From the NCBI GenBank assembly GCA_023434205.1, contig JAEYTB010000259.1, forward strand, positions 1 to 27,124: a DNA stretch of 27,124 nucleotides, read 5' to 3'. The DNA is from Planctomycetota bacterium (GTDB taxonomy: Bacteria; Planctomycetota; Phycisphaerae; Phycisphaerales; UBA1924). Positions 13,837 to 23,265 of this stretch are shown piece after piece (position 1 is the stretch's first letter; each line of letters opens with the position of its first letter). The notes under the pieces are model-generated. The model was not told the DNA's origin, searched no databases, and saw only the letters and a list, made by a program, of their open reading frames with translations. The translations under genes and the position numbers were made by a program.

Positions 13837-16800
13837 TTATCGGTCTTTGAGGCGCCCGCGGATCGCCTCCAGTCGGGCACCGAAGTCGTTGGCCGTGGGC
13901 TTGGAGGGTGCGGCGTCGATCCGGGCCAAGGACGCCTTCGCGTCGCCGTACCGTTCCATCTCCGTCAGAGCTTCCGTCAGGCCCAACCATGCCTCGAGGG
14001 AGGTGGGGTTGAGATCGGTCGCCCGCCGGAAGGCCCGCTCTGCCTCCGGGTACTGCTTGGCCCGGTAGTGGCACACGCCCAGTGTCTCCAGGAAGCTGGT
14101 CTGGAGCGTCGGAGACTGAACGGTCTTCTCCGCTATCTCGACGGCCCGCTTGGCGAGCGTGACGGACTCCTCAACGGTGGCAGGGTCGGCCGAGAGAAGG
14201 TACGCGAGGTTGTTCAGCGACGCGGGGTCGTTCGGGACCTTGTCCACCGCCATGCGGTAGTGGCGGATCGCTTCCGCACGGTTGCCGCGGGAGTCGTAGC
14301 AGCCCGCGGAATAGAGGGCCGCGGCGGCACGAGCATTGGGGTCCTCGAGGGCCGGCCGGAGCACCTCGATCGCACGGTCGAACATCGCCGGGTTGTTGTT
14401 GGTGGTCGCGGAGATGTACATGACCCGTCCCAGTGCGACGCGGTGGGCCGGGTTTGAGCTAAGCGCCGGCTCGATGCGGGCGAACCAAATCTCTTGCTCG
14501 CCCGGCGACAGCCGCTCCGCGACACGCAGGCAGGTGGGCGCCCACGCCTCACTCTTATCCAGTCGCGGCCACAGCAGGTCCTTGGACTCCGATGCCCGCC
14601 CCACCGACGCCAGCCCCACGGCGTACTGCTCCATGAACGACGGGTTGCGGTCGGCCTCGGCGATGATCCGGGACTTCCACCGCTCCATGCGGCTGACCGA
14701 GTCGCCGTGACGCAGCATCTGCGAGAGGATGCCCGCCACCGCCATATCGGCCTCGAACGGGTCTTCAACAGCCCGCTCGCGCCAGAGGTTCGCCATCACC
14801 AGCGCGTCCTCCAGCATGCCGGCGGCGAACATCGCCTCCGCGGCAAGGCGGGCCGGTCGTGGGTCGACGGGCTGCGCTTTTACGGCCAGGCGTGCCGCGT
14901 CGACCGCCTCACGCATCTGCCCGCGCTGGGCCCGTGCCTGCACCAGCATCCGCCACGCAGGGAAGAAGCCCGGGTGCTTCTCGGTGATGGCCTCGAGCCG
15001 GGCGAGGTAGCTGTCCACGTTGTTGGGCGTCGTCTCGTACTCCTGGATCGCCGCGGCCAGCATCCTCAGGGGTTCGCTCGTGTTGGTCTTCTCCATGGCG
15101 GCGACGATGTCGGCCATCGCCTGTGCGGTCTGCCCGCCGCTGCCGAGCTTGATGAAGCCGGCAATCTCCTTCAGGCGAGGATTGTCGCTGGAGATCGCCA
15201 GCCCACGCTCCACGGCGGCCTGGGCGTCGGCCGTGCGCCGCTGCTTGTAATAAAACGAGGCGAGTTCCGCGTACGAATCCGCCTTTCCGTCCCGCGCCTG
15301 CTCAAGCAGGTGTTTCTCGGCGAGCTCGTACTCACGGTGCCGCTCGAAGAAGAGGGCGAGCACCAGCGAGCGGTGCGGCGCCGAGTTCTCCGGCAGCCGC
15401 TCTTCCAGCACCTTCCGGCCCAGGGCCACGTCGCCCTGAGACGCGTAGAAGTCGGCGATGCCCACGACGACAGGCTCGGGAAGGTTGTCCATCGCCGCCG
15501 CGGAGTCCATCGCGCGGCGTGCGCCGGCCATGTCGCCCTTGCGAGCGAGCACGGCGCCGAGCGAGTACATGTCCTCGACGCTCCCCCGGTCCGCGAGCAG
15601 GCGGTAGTCCGCCGCGGAGAGGTCCCACATCCCCTGGTTGGCGAGCAAGCGAGCCCGCATGCGCTGAACATCGGGGGTGAGGCGGACGATGCGTGTGAAG
15701 GCGAGCAGCCGCTGCGACGCCTCGTCGCTCCGGCCGGCCTGCTGGAGGAGCTCGATCAGGCGCGGGTAGAAGGTCGACCGCTCCGCTTCGACCTGCACGG
15801 CCTGGCGGAGGAGCTCGATCGCCTGGTTGCGGTCCCCGAGCATCATCTGCGCTTCAGCGGTCAGGGCGAGCGCGAGGGTGTTCCGAGGATCGGCGTTAGT
15901 CACGGGCCCCAGGAGCTGAACAACCTGGGCGGCACGCGCCGGGTTGGAGTTGAACGTCAGCAACCGGCGCGCCTCGTATGTCTTCCACGCGCTGCCGCCC
16001 TCGCCCGACAGCCGCCGCAGCCGTTCGATCGCGGCAACGACGACCTTCTCATCCTTCCAGGCGCTGTCGGAGTCCAGCAGCGTCGATTGCATGGCCGCGA
16101 CGTCCTCGTGCTCGCCCGCGAGGCGCGAAAGCAGCTCAATCGCGCGGGGGTCGCGGACGCGGTCGAGGAACGCGGCGTATCGCACCTCGTAGTCGAGCTG
16201 CCCCTTGTGCTTCTCCCGCGCGCTCTCGAGCAGCCGTCGGCCCTCGTCCTGCTTGCCCGCATCGGCGAGCTGGACGGCGGCCTGGTAGGTCACATCCGGG
16301 TTGTCGGCATCGGTCTGCGCCCGGGCGAGCACCCGCTCGCTGAGGCCCGGGTTGGACCGCCGCAGCGCCGCCGCGAGCGGCGTGAGCACCTGAGGATCGG
16401 GCGCGGGGGTGCGGTCCAGGAGGGTCTGGGCGAGGCGTTCGCCGTCGGCCGTGCGGCCGATTCCCAAGTAGATTCGGGCTACAAGCGCCGTGAGCTCGGG
16501 GTCGTCCCCAAGCCCCTTGACGAGCTCGTCCGCGAACACCTGGATGCGCTCGAGCCGATCCTGCCGGGCCTGGTCGCTCTCCACCAGCCGCGCGTACGAA
16601 CGCGACAGCAGCAGCAGCTCGGGGTGACCGCGACGCACCTTAGCGGCGATCTCGGCCTCGGTCACGGCCTGCAAGACCTCATTGCGCTGGAGCAGCACGC
16701 TGACGAGGGCAATGTGGACGACGCGCCACGTAGGCTGGGTCCGTGCCAGGTGGGTCCATCGCGCGATCGCCTGCCGCCACTCGCCAACGCGCTGGTCGAT

Positions 16801-18012
16801 GTCGCCCTCGATGTACTCGGCGATGTCGCTCCCGGTGCGGAAGCCCTTTGCACGCGAGATGGCGGCGCGGGCCTCCTGAGGCTTGCCGGAGTCGATCAGG
16901 GTCTGGGCCTCCACGACCGCCCGCCAGAAGTTGGCGTCGGTGCTGGTCCGGGCGGAGAGCTGCGCCAGAAGGGCTTTGACCGCCTCGTCCTCGGGCTTTT
17001 TGCCGTCGATCACCTGCAGGTACGCGCCCCACCCCAGCGCATCATCGGACGCCTTTGAGAGTTCCGCGGTGCTGTACGCCTTCTGGATCGCCTCCTGGGC
17101 CGCGGTCAGCCGCCCGAGCTTCCACGCCCGTTCCGCGGCAACGGTCGCAACCTCGGTCGCGAGCGGGCCGGACATCTCCCGCTCCAGCAGCTCATCGCCC
17201 TTGGCGAGCAGGGTGTGGTCCGTGTTCCCCAGGACGTCCAGCAGTGAGAGCAGTTCGGCAAGAGCTTTGCCGGAGCGCACCGGCAGTTCCGCAGCGCGTT
17301 TCGCCATCACAATCGCGTTGGACGCGTCGCCCAGGTGGGCCGCGACCTGCGACTTCATGACGACATAACGGGCGTCCTCCGGGTGCGCATCCGCTACGTC
17401 AGAAACGAACTTGGCGATGTCCGCTTTGTCTGTGCCGTGGAACACCATGAGCTGGACCGCGGCACGGGTGGCCTCGATGTCGTCGGGGTATTCGCGCGCG
17501 AGCTGGAGGCCGACCTCCACCGCCTCGGCGGTCTTGCCGGTGCGGGCCAGGACAATGGACTTGGCCCGGAGCGCCTCCTGGTGACGCGGGTTGAGCTTGA
17601 GCAAGGCCTCCGCTACCTGGAGTCGCTCGAGCAGGAAGTTGGCCTTGTCGTAAAGGTCCAGCAGCATCTCGAGCGGCTCGGGGTCGCCCGGGAGTGCGTC
17701 CGCGGCGGCCTTGGCGTAGGGGATCGCCTCGACGATGTGGCGGCTGTTCTCGATCGGCGTCTTGCGGCGTGCATCGGCGATCATCAGGAGCGCCTTGCCG
17801 TCCTTGCGGTTCTGGCCGACGTAGTACCCCAGCTTCTCCATCGTCCCCGGGTAGTCCGCGGCCTGGTACGCGGCGGAGCCTTCGCGCAGCGAGTCGGCCA
17901 TGCGGTTCTTGCGGTGCATGTCCTTGACGACGTAGGCGCCCGCGGCCCCCAACCCGAGCACCACCGGCACGCCCACGAGCAGCGCGATTCGCTTCTGAGT
18001 CCGACGGCCCAT
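13837..18012 (-). CDS. Very large membrane-anchored TPR protein of the exosortase/polysaccharide locus
   Basis: The 1391-aa protein has a cytoplasmic RRTQKR start and one membrane segment (about 9-29). The rest is almost entirely helical repeats of tetratricopeptide type, for example AEALLKLNPRHQEALRAKSI near the N-terminus and AEAIRHYRMAVDKVPNDPAS and AERAFRRATDLNPTSLEAW near the end. One segment orientation puts the repeats in the periplasm. TPR proteins are regular members of PEP-CTERM/exosortase loci (PrsT type) and of exopolysaccharide secretion machines, where they act as assembly scaffolds; this one is much longer than those I recall (about 900 residues). A clear GGAGG precedes the ATG. 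The start is 3 nt after the sugar transferase stop, so it is the last gene of that operon. No enzymatic motif was seen. Confidence 0.88.
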   Translation of the reverse strand: MGRRTQKRIALLVGVPVVLGLGAAGAYVVKDMHRKNRMADSLREGSAAYQAADYPGTMEKLGYYVGQNRKDGKALLMIADARRKTPIENSRHIVEAIPYAKAAADALPGDPEPLEMLLDLYDKANFLLERLQVAEALLKLNPRHQEALRAKSIVLARTGKTAEAVEVGLQLAREYPDDIEATRAAVQLMVFHGTDKADIAKFVSDVADAHPEDARYVVMKSQVAAHLGDASNAIVMAKRAAELPVRSGKALAELLSLLDVLGNTDHTLLAKGDELLEREMSGPLATEVATVAAERAWKLGRLTAAQEAIQKAYSTAELSKASDDALGWGAYLQVIDGKKPEDEAVKALLAQLSARTSTDANFWRAVVEAQTLIDSGKPQEARAAISRAKGFRTGSDIAEYIEGDIDQRVGEWRQAIARWTHLARTQPTWRVVHIALVSVLLQRNEVLQAVTEAEIAAKVRRGHPELLLLSRSYARLVESDQARQDRLERIQVFADELVKGLGDDPELTALVARIYLGIGRTADGERLAQTLLDRTPAPDPQVLTPLAAALRRSNPGLSERVLARAQTDADNPDVTYQAAVQLADAGKQDEGRRLLESAREKHKGQLDYEVRYAAFLDRVRDPRAIELLSRLAGEHEDVAAMQSTLLDSDSAWKDEKVVVAAIERLRRLSGEGGSAWKTYEARRLLTFNSNPARAAQVVQLLGPVTNADPRNTLALALTAEAQMMLGDRNQAIELLRQAVQVEAERSTFYPRLIELLQQAGRSDEASQRLLAFTRIVRLTPDVQRMRARLLANQGMWDLSAADYRLLADRGSVEDMYSLGAVLARKGDMAGARRAMDSAAAMDNLPEPVVVGIADFYASQGDVALGRKVLEERLPENSAPHRSLVLALFFERHREYELAEKHLLEQARDGKADSYAELASFYYKQRRTADAQAAVERGLAISSDNPRLKEIAGFIKLGSGGQTAQAMADIVAAMEKTNTSEPLRMLAAAIQEYETTPNNVDSYLARLEAITEKHPGFFPAWRMLVQARAQRGQMREAVDAARLAVKAQPVDPRPARLAAEAMFAAGMLEDALVMANLWRERAVEDPFEADMAVAGILSQMLRHGDSVSRMERWKSRIIAEADRNPSFMEQYAVGLASVGRASESKDLLWPRLDKSEAWAPTCLRVAERLSPGEQEIWFARIEPALSSNPAHRVALGRVMYISATTNNNPAMFDRAIEVLRPALEDPNARAAAALYSAGCYDSRGNRAEAIRHYRMAVDKVPNDPASLNNLAYLLSADPATVEESVTLAKRAVEIAEKTVQSPTLQTSFLETLGVCHYRAKQYPEAERAFRRATDLNPTSLEAWLGLTEALTEMERYGDAKASLARIDAAPSKPTANDFGARLEAIRGRLKDR

Positions 18013-18015
18013 GTC

Positions 18016-19449
18016 TCACCCTCCAAGAACTTTTCGAATCGTCAGCATGATGATCCAGAGGTCCAGCTTCCAGGTGGCGTGCTGGACGTATTCGAGGTCG
18101 TAGCGGATCCATTCCTGGAAGTCGGTCTGCGGCTCGCGCGTGCGGCGCACCTGCCACAGGCCGGTGATGCCGGGGCGCACGCTCAGCCTGGCCTCGCGCC
18201 ACGCGGGGCAGAACTGGTTTTCCTTGTCGGGGCTGGGGCGGGGCCCCACCACGCTCATGTGCCCGAGCAGCACGTTCCAGAACTGGGGCAGTTCGTCGAG
18301 TTGGAACTTGCGCAGGACCTTCCCGACCTTCAGCACGCGCGGGTCGTTCTCGATGTAGAACTGCGGGCCGTCGCACACGTTGGCGGCAACGAGCCGGGCC
18401 TTGAGGTGCTCGGCGTTGCGGTACATCGTGCGGAACTTGTAGCAGGGGAAGGGACGCCCGCCGAGCGTCTGCCGCGTGTGGGCAAAGAAGGGCGGCCAGC
18501 CGTCCTCAATCCAGATCGCGAGGATGATGAGCGGGTACAGGGGGGCGGTGATGAGGAGCACCACCGCCGCGAAGACGATGTCGAAGCCTCGCTTGAAGAC
18601 GCGCGCCAGGCGCGTGTTGGGGATGTGCGGCAGCAGGCGGTATGCGGGGATGGAAAGGTTTTCCCACTGCACCTCCCCCACGGGCGGGTGCGAGCCAGGG
18701 GCGTCGCCGAAGGCGTGCGGCCCGATGTACACCTGCCCGGGCTTGAGCGTGATGCCGGCGCCGGCCCACACCGGGGCGACAAACCGCACGCCCGCGGGCA
18801 CATCGGTGTCCTCGTGCAGCCACACGCCCGGCTCGTACTCGTAGATGTCCTCGATCAGCGATGACGGCGTCTTCCAGCGCTGCATCAGCACGCCGGTACA
18901 CGCGGCGCCCTCGCGCTGCGAGCCAAACACCCTGCCCGACAGCGCCACCGAAATCATGCGGCGGGCGCCGCAGGCCGCCTTCACCGCGGCACGTCCCGCG
19001 GAGGGCGTCTCGGCCTGGGCCCACAGGTTCGCGACCGCCGGGTCGGGCGTCAGCCAGACCCGCGCGGTGGAGTGGGTGCGGGGCCGGTACGTGCGGCGGA
19101 ACGCCAAAAACCGGTCCTCCCGGTCAGCCACAACGGTCTCTGTGTACGCCTGGTCAGCCTCATCGCGCACCCGAACCCGCGCGGCACGCGGGTGCACGCG
19201 GTTGAACACGCGCATGACCTGCTTGAGGTCGAACACGACGAGCACCTCGGGCTCGATGAGCAGGTACATGCCCGGCCCCCGCGCCGCCGCCGAGCCGCTC
19301 CCCAGGCGGACCACCTGGATGCGCTTGGCCGCCCAGTACCGGTCGTGCAGCTCGCTGGGCGAGAAGCCCCAGACGCGCTCCACGAGCGCGGCATCCCCGC
19401 TGCGCTTGTCGGCGCTGGCGGAGGACGGGATGGACGCGAGAGTGCTCAC
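18016..19449 (-). CDS. Polyprenyl-phosphate sugar-1-phosphate transferase with unusual N-terminal half
   Basis: The C-terminal 190 residues of this 477-aa protein are a bacterial sugar transferase domain (WcaJ/PssY type). A hydrophobic membrane helix spans about 288-313, followed by KFRTM (338-342), LDELPQFWNVL with Asp385-Glu386, VGPRPS, and RPGITGLWQV. Such enzymes place the first sugar phosphate on undecaprenyl phosphate at the inner membrane and so start polysaccharide synthesis. The first 285 residues are not the usual four-helix plus CoA-binding-like region: I see no membrane segment. Residues around 205-245 (VWLHEDTDVPAGV, VWAGAGITLKPGQVYIGP) look like left-handed beta-helix hexapeptide turns as in nucleotidyltransferases. 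Start GTG is preceded by GAGG. It lies between the Wzz/BY-kinase (33-nt gap) and the TPR gene (3-nt gap). Confidence 0.88.
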   Translation of the reverse strand: MSTLASIPSSASADKRSGDAALVERVWGFSPSELHDRYWAAKRIQVVRLGSGSAAARGPGMYLLIEPEVLVVFDLKQVMRVFNRVHPRAARVRVRDEADQAYTETVVADREDRFLAFRRTYRPRTHSTARVWLTPDPAVANLWAQAETPSAGRAAVKAACGARRMISVALSGRVFGSQREGAACTGVLMQRWKTPSSLIEDIYEYEPGVWLHEDTDVPAGVRFVAPVWAGAGITLKPGQVYIGPHAFGDAPGSHPPVGEVQWENLSIPAYRLLPHIPNTRLARVFKRGFDIVFAAVVLLITAPLYPLIILAIWIEDGWPPFFAHTRQTLGGRPFPCYKFRTMYRNAEHLKARLVAANVCDGPQFYIENDPRVLKVGKVLRKFQLDELPQFWNVLLGHMSVVGPRPSPDKENQFCPAWREARLSVRPGITGLWQVRRTREPQTDFQEWIRYDLEYVQHATWKLDLWIIMLTIRKVLGG

Positions 19450-19482
19450 AAGTGCCTCAGTGTACGGGGCTTGGCAAGCCCG

Positions 19483-21699
19483 TCAGTCCTTTGATGTGTT
19501 CTCGGCGGACGGACCCTCGAGCGCCCGCAGCAGCGCCGTCCGTCCCGCCCCGCCAGAGGTCCGACCGACGCTCGCGGCCTGGATGGACCTGGCGCTGACC
19601 GCCGTGGTGCTCACGCTGCTCTGGAAGTCGCGGCTGCCCGCGCGGTTGAAAATGAGCCCGGAGCACGTCGCGCCGAGCCTGCGAAGACGCTGAATCGAAG
19701 CGCGGACGGCCTTGGCATTCTGGCCGCGGGCCACTACGAGCACCACGCCGTCGGAGGCCGGCGCCACCACGTTGGCCTCGAGGCTTCCGAGGATCGGACC
19801 CGTGTCGAGGATGATTGCGTCGTAGTTGTCGCGGAGCTGACGCAGGAGGCCCGACATCATGGTGCTCGACAGATGCTCGGGCACGAAGCCGCTGACGTCG
19901 CCGCTGGGGATGGCCCAGAGCGACTGGATCTTGGTCTCCTTGACCTCGCCGTTGAGCTTGTCCTTCCGCAGCGCCTCGCAGAGGCCCGACTGGCCGGATA
20001 GGTCCAGCTGCCGCGTCAGGCCGCGGCCCACGAGGTCGGTGTCGACGATGATGGTCCTGCGGCCGGTCGCCGCGAAGGACATCGCGAGCGCGATGGAGAG
20101 GCTGGTCTTGCCGTCGCCGGCCGCAGAGCTGGTGATGGTGTAGACCTTGCCGCCGGGAACGCGGTCAAACTGGAGCTGGAGCATGTTCCGGAGGTGGTGG
20201 ACGCTGAGCGCGGCCATCTGCTCCTGCTCCACGCCGCCATCGGAGAGGTCCGGCACGGTGCCCAGCAGGGGCACGGCAGCGCCCTCGGCCCGCTCCACAT
20301 CGTCGATGAAGCGGTACCCGCCGCGGACCATGCCCACCACGAGCATGATCGCTCCGCTAAGGCCGAAGCCGGCCATGCCGCCGATCGCGGCGAGGGGGAT
20401 GCGGCGGTCGGTGGTGGGCTGGATCGGGTAGTCGCCCTTCTGCAGCACCGAGACGCGGCCCATCGTGAGGGCCTGGCTCTCAAACCGGCTCTGCTCGAGG
20501 GTGCGCTTGGTGATGTCCAGCGTCTCCTTCTGGCTGGCCATGTGCTCCTTGAGCGATGCGATCGCGAGCTTGGTGGTCTGAAGCTCGTTGGCCTCGGACA
20601 TCCGCCGGTCGCGGGTGGCCTTGTAGTTCTGCAGGCGCTCCTGAAGCTCCTGGTCGGTCATGCCCGCGACGTTCAGGGCCTTGGCCGGGCTCAGGCGAGG
20701 GAGCTTGCGGACCTCCTCCGCCGTGTTGGCGATCTGGACCTCGACCGCCTCGAGCTGCTGGCGGGCGAGCCGCATCTCGCGGTGGTCGGGGCCAACCTTC
20801 TTGGAGAGCGCGTCGATGTGACGCTCGATGCGGCGCTTGTCGTCCAGCAGCGCGGTCAGCGTGGGAGACTCCAGCGCCAGCATCGGGATGGTGTCCTGGG
20901 CTTCCTTCGCGGCATTCGCCTGCTCCGCGGTGACGGCCTTGGCCGGGTCGCGCCGGTTGGCGACCTCGCGCTCAAGCACGTCGATGTCGTGATTCAGGCC
21001 GTTGAGCTCCGCGACCTTGGCGGAGTGCAGATCGTCCAGCTCGTCGGTGGCGTACTTCTTCGCGTACTCGCGGACCATGGCCTTCTTGGTCTCAATGTCC
21101 GCCTCGAGCTTGCGGACCTCGTCGCTCAGCATCTTCTGCCGCTGCGTGAAGTTCATCGAACTGTTTTCGTCGTAGACGCTCTCGTACGCGTCGAGGATCG
21201 CGTTCACGGCCTGCTGGGCCAGCTCGGGCTTGCGGTGCTTCACCGTCGCGGTGATCAGCTCCACCGCGCGGCGGTTGGAGACCTCCAGGTTCTTCTGCAG
21301 CAGGGCCAGTCCGGTGGCGCCCTGTGGCCAGCCCGCTTCCTTGAGCTTGGGGTTCTCGATCGCGATGTCCAGCACGCGCCGGCTGCTCAGCAACGAGGCC
21401 TGCGTGGCCACCAGCGACTCGAACAGCGGCGGCACATCCGTCTCCTTGTTGTGGTACATCACGACGTTGAGGGTCGGCGCGATGCGCACGATCGCCGTGC
21501 TCGAGTAGGTGGGCGGGACGGCGAAGTAGCCGCCGATGGCCAGCGGGATCGCAAGGACCAGCCCCAGCACCGCGGCACGGAGGTACCGCCCGCGCAGGTG
21601 GCGGTGGATCATCAGGAGCGGGTTCTCGTGCTTCTGCGGCGGCTCGGGCGGCTCGGTCCCGTAGTTGCCCTGGTAGCCCTGAGGAAGGATGTCTTTCAC
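19483..21699 (-). CDS. Wzz-type chain-length regulator fused to a BY-kinase-like ATPase
   Basis: The 738-aa inner-membrane protein controls polysaccharide length and export in known systems. A first membrane helix (about 41-60), a long periplasmic coiled-coil region, and a second helix after GDYPIQPTTDRR form the Wzz part. The cytoplasmic ATPase follows: Walker A AAGDGKTS (Lys531), Walker A' IIVDTD (Asp553, Asp555) and Walker B IILDTGP (Asp632). BY-kinases normally end in a tyrosine cluster that is autophosphorylated; here the last roughly 55 residues after FNRAGS contain no Tyr but many Ser and Thr. The Arg-rich motif after Walker A' is also weak (DLVGRGL). Start GTG 21699 overlaps the upstream EpsI stop as GTGA with AAGGGG ahead; a longer frame upstream would run into epsI and is rejected. 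Confidence 0.9.
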   Translation of the reverse strand: MKDILPQGYQGNYGTEPPEPPQKHENPLLMIHRHLRGRYLRAAVLGLVLAIPLAIGGYFAVPPTYSSTAIVRIAPTLNVVMYHNKETDVPPLFESLVATQASLLSSRRVLDIAIENPKLKEAGWPQGATGLALLQKNLEVSNRRAVELITATVKHRKPELAQQAVNAILDAYESVYDENSSMNFTQRQKMLSDEVRKLEADIETKKAMVREYAKKYATDELDDLHSAKVAELNGLNHDIDVLEREVANRRDPAKAVTAEQANAAKEAQDTIPMLALESPTLTALLDDKRRIERHIDALSKKVGPDHREMRLARQQLEAVEVQIANTAEEVRKLPRLSPAKALNVAGMTDQELQERLQNYKATRDRRMSEANELQTTKLAIASLKEHMASQKETLDITKRTLEQSRFESQALTMGRVSVLQKGDYPIQPTTDRRIPLAAIGGMAGFGLSGAIMLVVGMVRGGYRFIDDVERAEGAAVPLLGTVPDLSDGGVEQEQMAALSVHHLRNMLQLQFDRVPGGKVYTITSSAAGDGKTSLSIALAMSFAATGRRTIIVDTDLVGRGLTRQLDLSGQSGLCEALRKDKLNGEVKETKIQSLWAIPSGDVSGFVPEHLSSTMMSGLLRQLRDNYDAIILDTGPILGSLEANVVAPASDGVVLVVARGQNAKAVRASIQRLRRLGATCSGLIFNRAGSRDFQSSVSTTAVSARSIQAASVGRTSGGAGRTALLRALEGPSAENTSKD

Positions 21700-22394
21700 C
21701 GTGTAACCCCTTTGCCGATAGTCCTGAGGGTCGGGGCAATGGCCTGCATGGTCTCGCGGACCATGTGCTCGCGCCACTGCGGCGACGCGCTCTCATCTTG
21801 AACGATCTGAACCTGCGCCACACCCAGCCCCCCCACCGGGCTCGCCCGGGCGGTCCTCTCCATCTCATCCATACTCGCGAAGATGGTGCCTCCACCTTCA
21901 GGAATGATGAAGAAGTTCAGCACGGACATGCGGTGAGACACGATCTCCTCCTGCTTGGAGAAGCGGAACACCATCGCGTCTGTAGATTCCTGGTTCACCT
22001 GGACGCGGGCCCGTTCCGCCCCCTCGGACCGCCAGCCGTGGGCCGGGTAGCAGTTCGGCGGGAAGTGCCCGGTCATATCACGAACGTCCTTGCAGTGGAC
22101 GATCAGCAGCGACTGCGACCACCCCGTTACAGGGTCGACGTACCGCCGTTGGAAAATCTTGTTGGGCGAGAGCAGCAGGATCGCCGCCCGGGTCGGCTCC
22201 ACGTCCGTGCCCACCGCCGGGCCGATCTTGTAAGGAATCGAGTCGATGGCCTTGCGGACGTGGGCGCGGTAGTCCTCGGCGCCGGGCGGCGTGCTCGCGT
22301 CCAGCCCCCCCACGAGCATCAGACCCGCGAGCAGCGCCCCGCAGAGGTAGGGGGCGAACCGGGCAATCCCGTTGGTGCGATCGTTCGCGCTCAT
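21696..22394 (-). CDS. Exosortase-associated EpsI-family protein
   Basis: The 232-aa protein has an N-terminal membrane segment (about 12-30) and a periplasmic domain. HCKDVRDMTGHFPPNCYPAHGW (100-121) contains the conserved Cys-x-Pro...Gly-Trp of EpsI proteins, with Cys115. EpsI proteins occur next to, or fused to, exosortases and are thought to assist polysaccharide export or substrate handling; their exact activity is unproven. The ATG at 22394 has GGAGG 9 nt ahead and lies 4 nt after the exosortase stop. The gene overlaps the Wzz gene by GTGA. Length and position are normal for a stand-alone EpsI. Confidence 0.88.
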   Translation of the reverse strand: MSANDRTNGIARFAPYLCGALLAGLMLVGGLDASTPPGAEDYRAHVRKAIDSIPYKIGPAVGTDVEPTRAAILLLSPNKIFQRRYVDPVTGWSQSLLIVHCKDVRDMTGHFPPNCYPAHGWRSEGAERARVQVNQESTDAMVFRFSKQEEIVSHRMSVLNFFIIPEGGGTIFASMDEMERTARASPVGGLGVAQVQIVQDESASPQWREHMVRETMQAIAPTLRTIGKGVTR

Positions 22395-22398
22395 GAGT

Positions 22399-23265
22399 TC
22401 AATCCTCCGCCACCGCATAGGGCGCGATGGGCACCTCGATCCACCGCAGGATCGCCATGAAGCCCCACAGGATGCCCAGGGCCAGCACCAGCACGCCCCA
22501 GCCGCTGAGGTCGTGGAACACATCCGCCGTGTGCTTGTCGGAATAGCCGTACAGCAACGCCGTGGGCACGAGCCGCACCACGTTGACCACCAGCGCGACC
22601 AGCGGGCTGATGGCCAGGATGAGCAGCCGCACCGAGGAGCGCATCGGCACCGTGTAGATGAACGCAAAGGCCACCAGGGCCAGGGCCGCGACCATCCGCA
22701 TGCCGTTGCACGCCTCGGCGATGGCCACCTCGTGCCCCGCGATCTCGAGCACGTTGCCCGCGCGCGCCACCGGCACCTCAAAGATCACCAGGATGAACTC
22801 GGAGAACTTGGCCGAAATCTCCTGGAGGGGCATCGCGATCATGTGCCGGATGCGGCCGGGCACAGGGATCAGGAACAGCAGCCCCGCGAAGGACGGGGCG
22901 AACTGCCGCACGAACTCCAGCCCCACCACGCTCAGCACCGCCCCGAACACCACCAGCAACGCCCCGCCGTGCCAGGCAAGCTCTGTCCCATTCAGGTACC
23001 CCCAGCGAGAGATCAGCCACCCCGCGCCGATCACCAGCGGCCCCAGAAGCGTCCGCCGAGGCGGGGCGTAACGGAGTCGGTCCCGCCGCACCCACCCCAG
23101 CCACAACGCCACCGGGATGCCCAGCAGGATGTGCGACTGCTCCTCGATGTTCCACGCGAGGTACGCCACGTCCTTCCACGGGGCCCACGTCACCACCAGC
23201 GCCAGCGCGATGAGCGCCGACAGCAGGACCCCGTCTGAAAACTTCCACGAACCTGCCGCGTTCAT
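22399..23265 (-). CDS. Exosortase (membrane transpeptidase-like protein-sorting enzyme)
   Basis: The 288-aa polytopic protein has about eight hydrophobic helices. All three family catalytic residues are present: Cys186 in AEACNGMR, Arg231 in NVVRLVP and His251 in DVFHDLSGW, the last with the usual H-x3-G spacing. Exosortases cut PEP-CTERM-type tails at the outer face of the inner membrane and probably attach the protein to an envelope component. Three candidate substrates lie in the same locus. ATG 23265 starts within the stop of the preceding gene (ATGA overlap); the frame continues upstream but overlaps that gene's body. It precedes EpsI by 4 nt. The subtype cannot be assigned from reading alone. 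Confidence 0.94.
   Translation of the reverse strand: MNAAGSWKFSDGVLLSALIALALVVTWAPWKDVAYLAWNIEEQSHILLGIPVALWLGWVRRDRLRYAPPRRTLLGPLVIGAGWLISRWGYLNGTELAWHGGALLVVFGAVLSVVGLEFVRQFAPSFAGLLFLIPVPGRIRHMIAMPLQEISAKFSEFILVIFEVPVARAGNVLEIAGHEVAIAEACNGMRMVAALALVAFAFIYTVPMRSSVRLLILAISPLVALVVNVVRLVPTALLYGYSDKHTADVFHDLSGWGVLVLALGILWGFMAILRWIEVPIAPYAVAED

Noticed and set aside
14494..17058. Very long plus-strand open frame (854 codons) opposite the TPR gene
   Set aside because: It is a high-GC antisense shadow. The minus-strand frame has a start with GGAGG, a membrane anchor and TPR periodicity over its whole length; the plus frame is low-complexity and rich in Arg, His and Gly.
13837..18012. Direct DNA repeats inside the TPR gene
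   Set aside because: The repeats are at the level of degenerate protein periodicity; I saw no long identical nucleotide repeats suggesting recent expansion.
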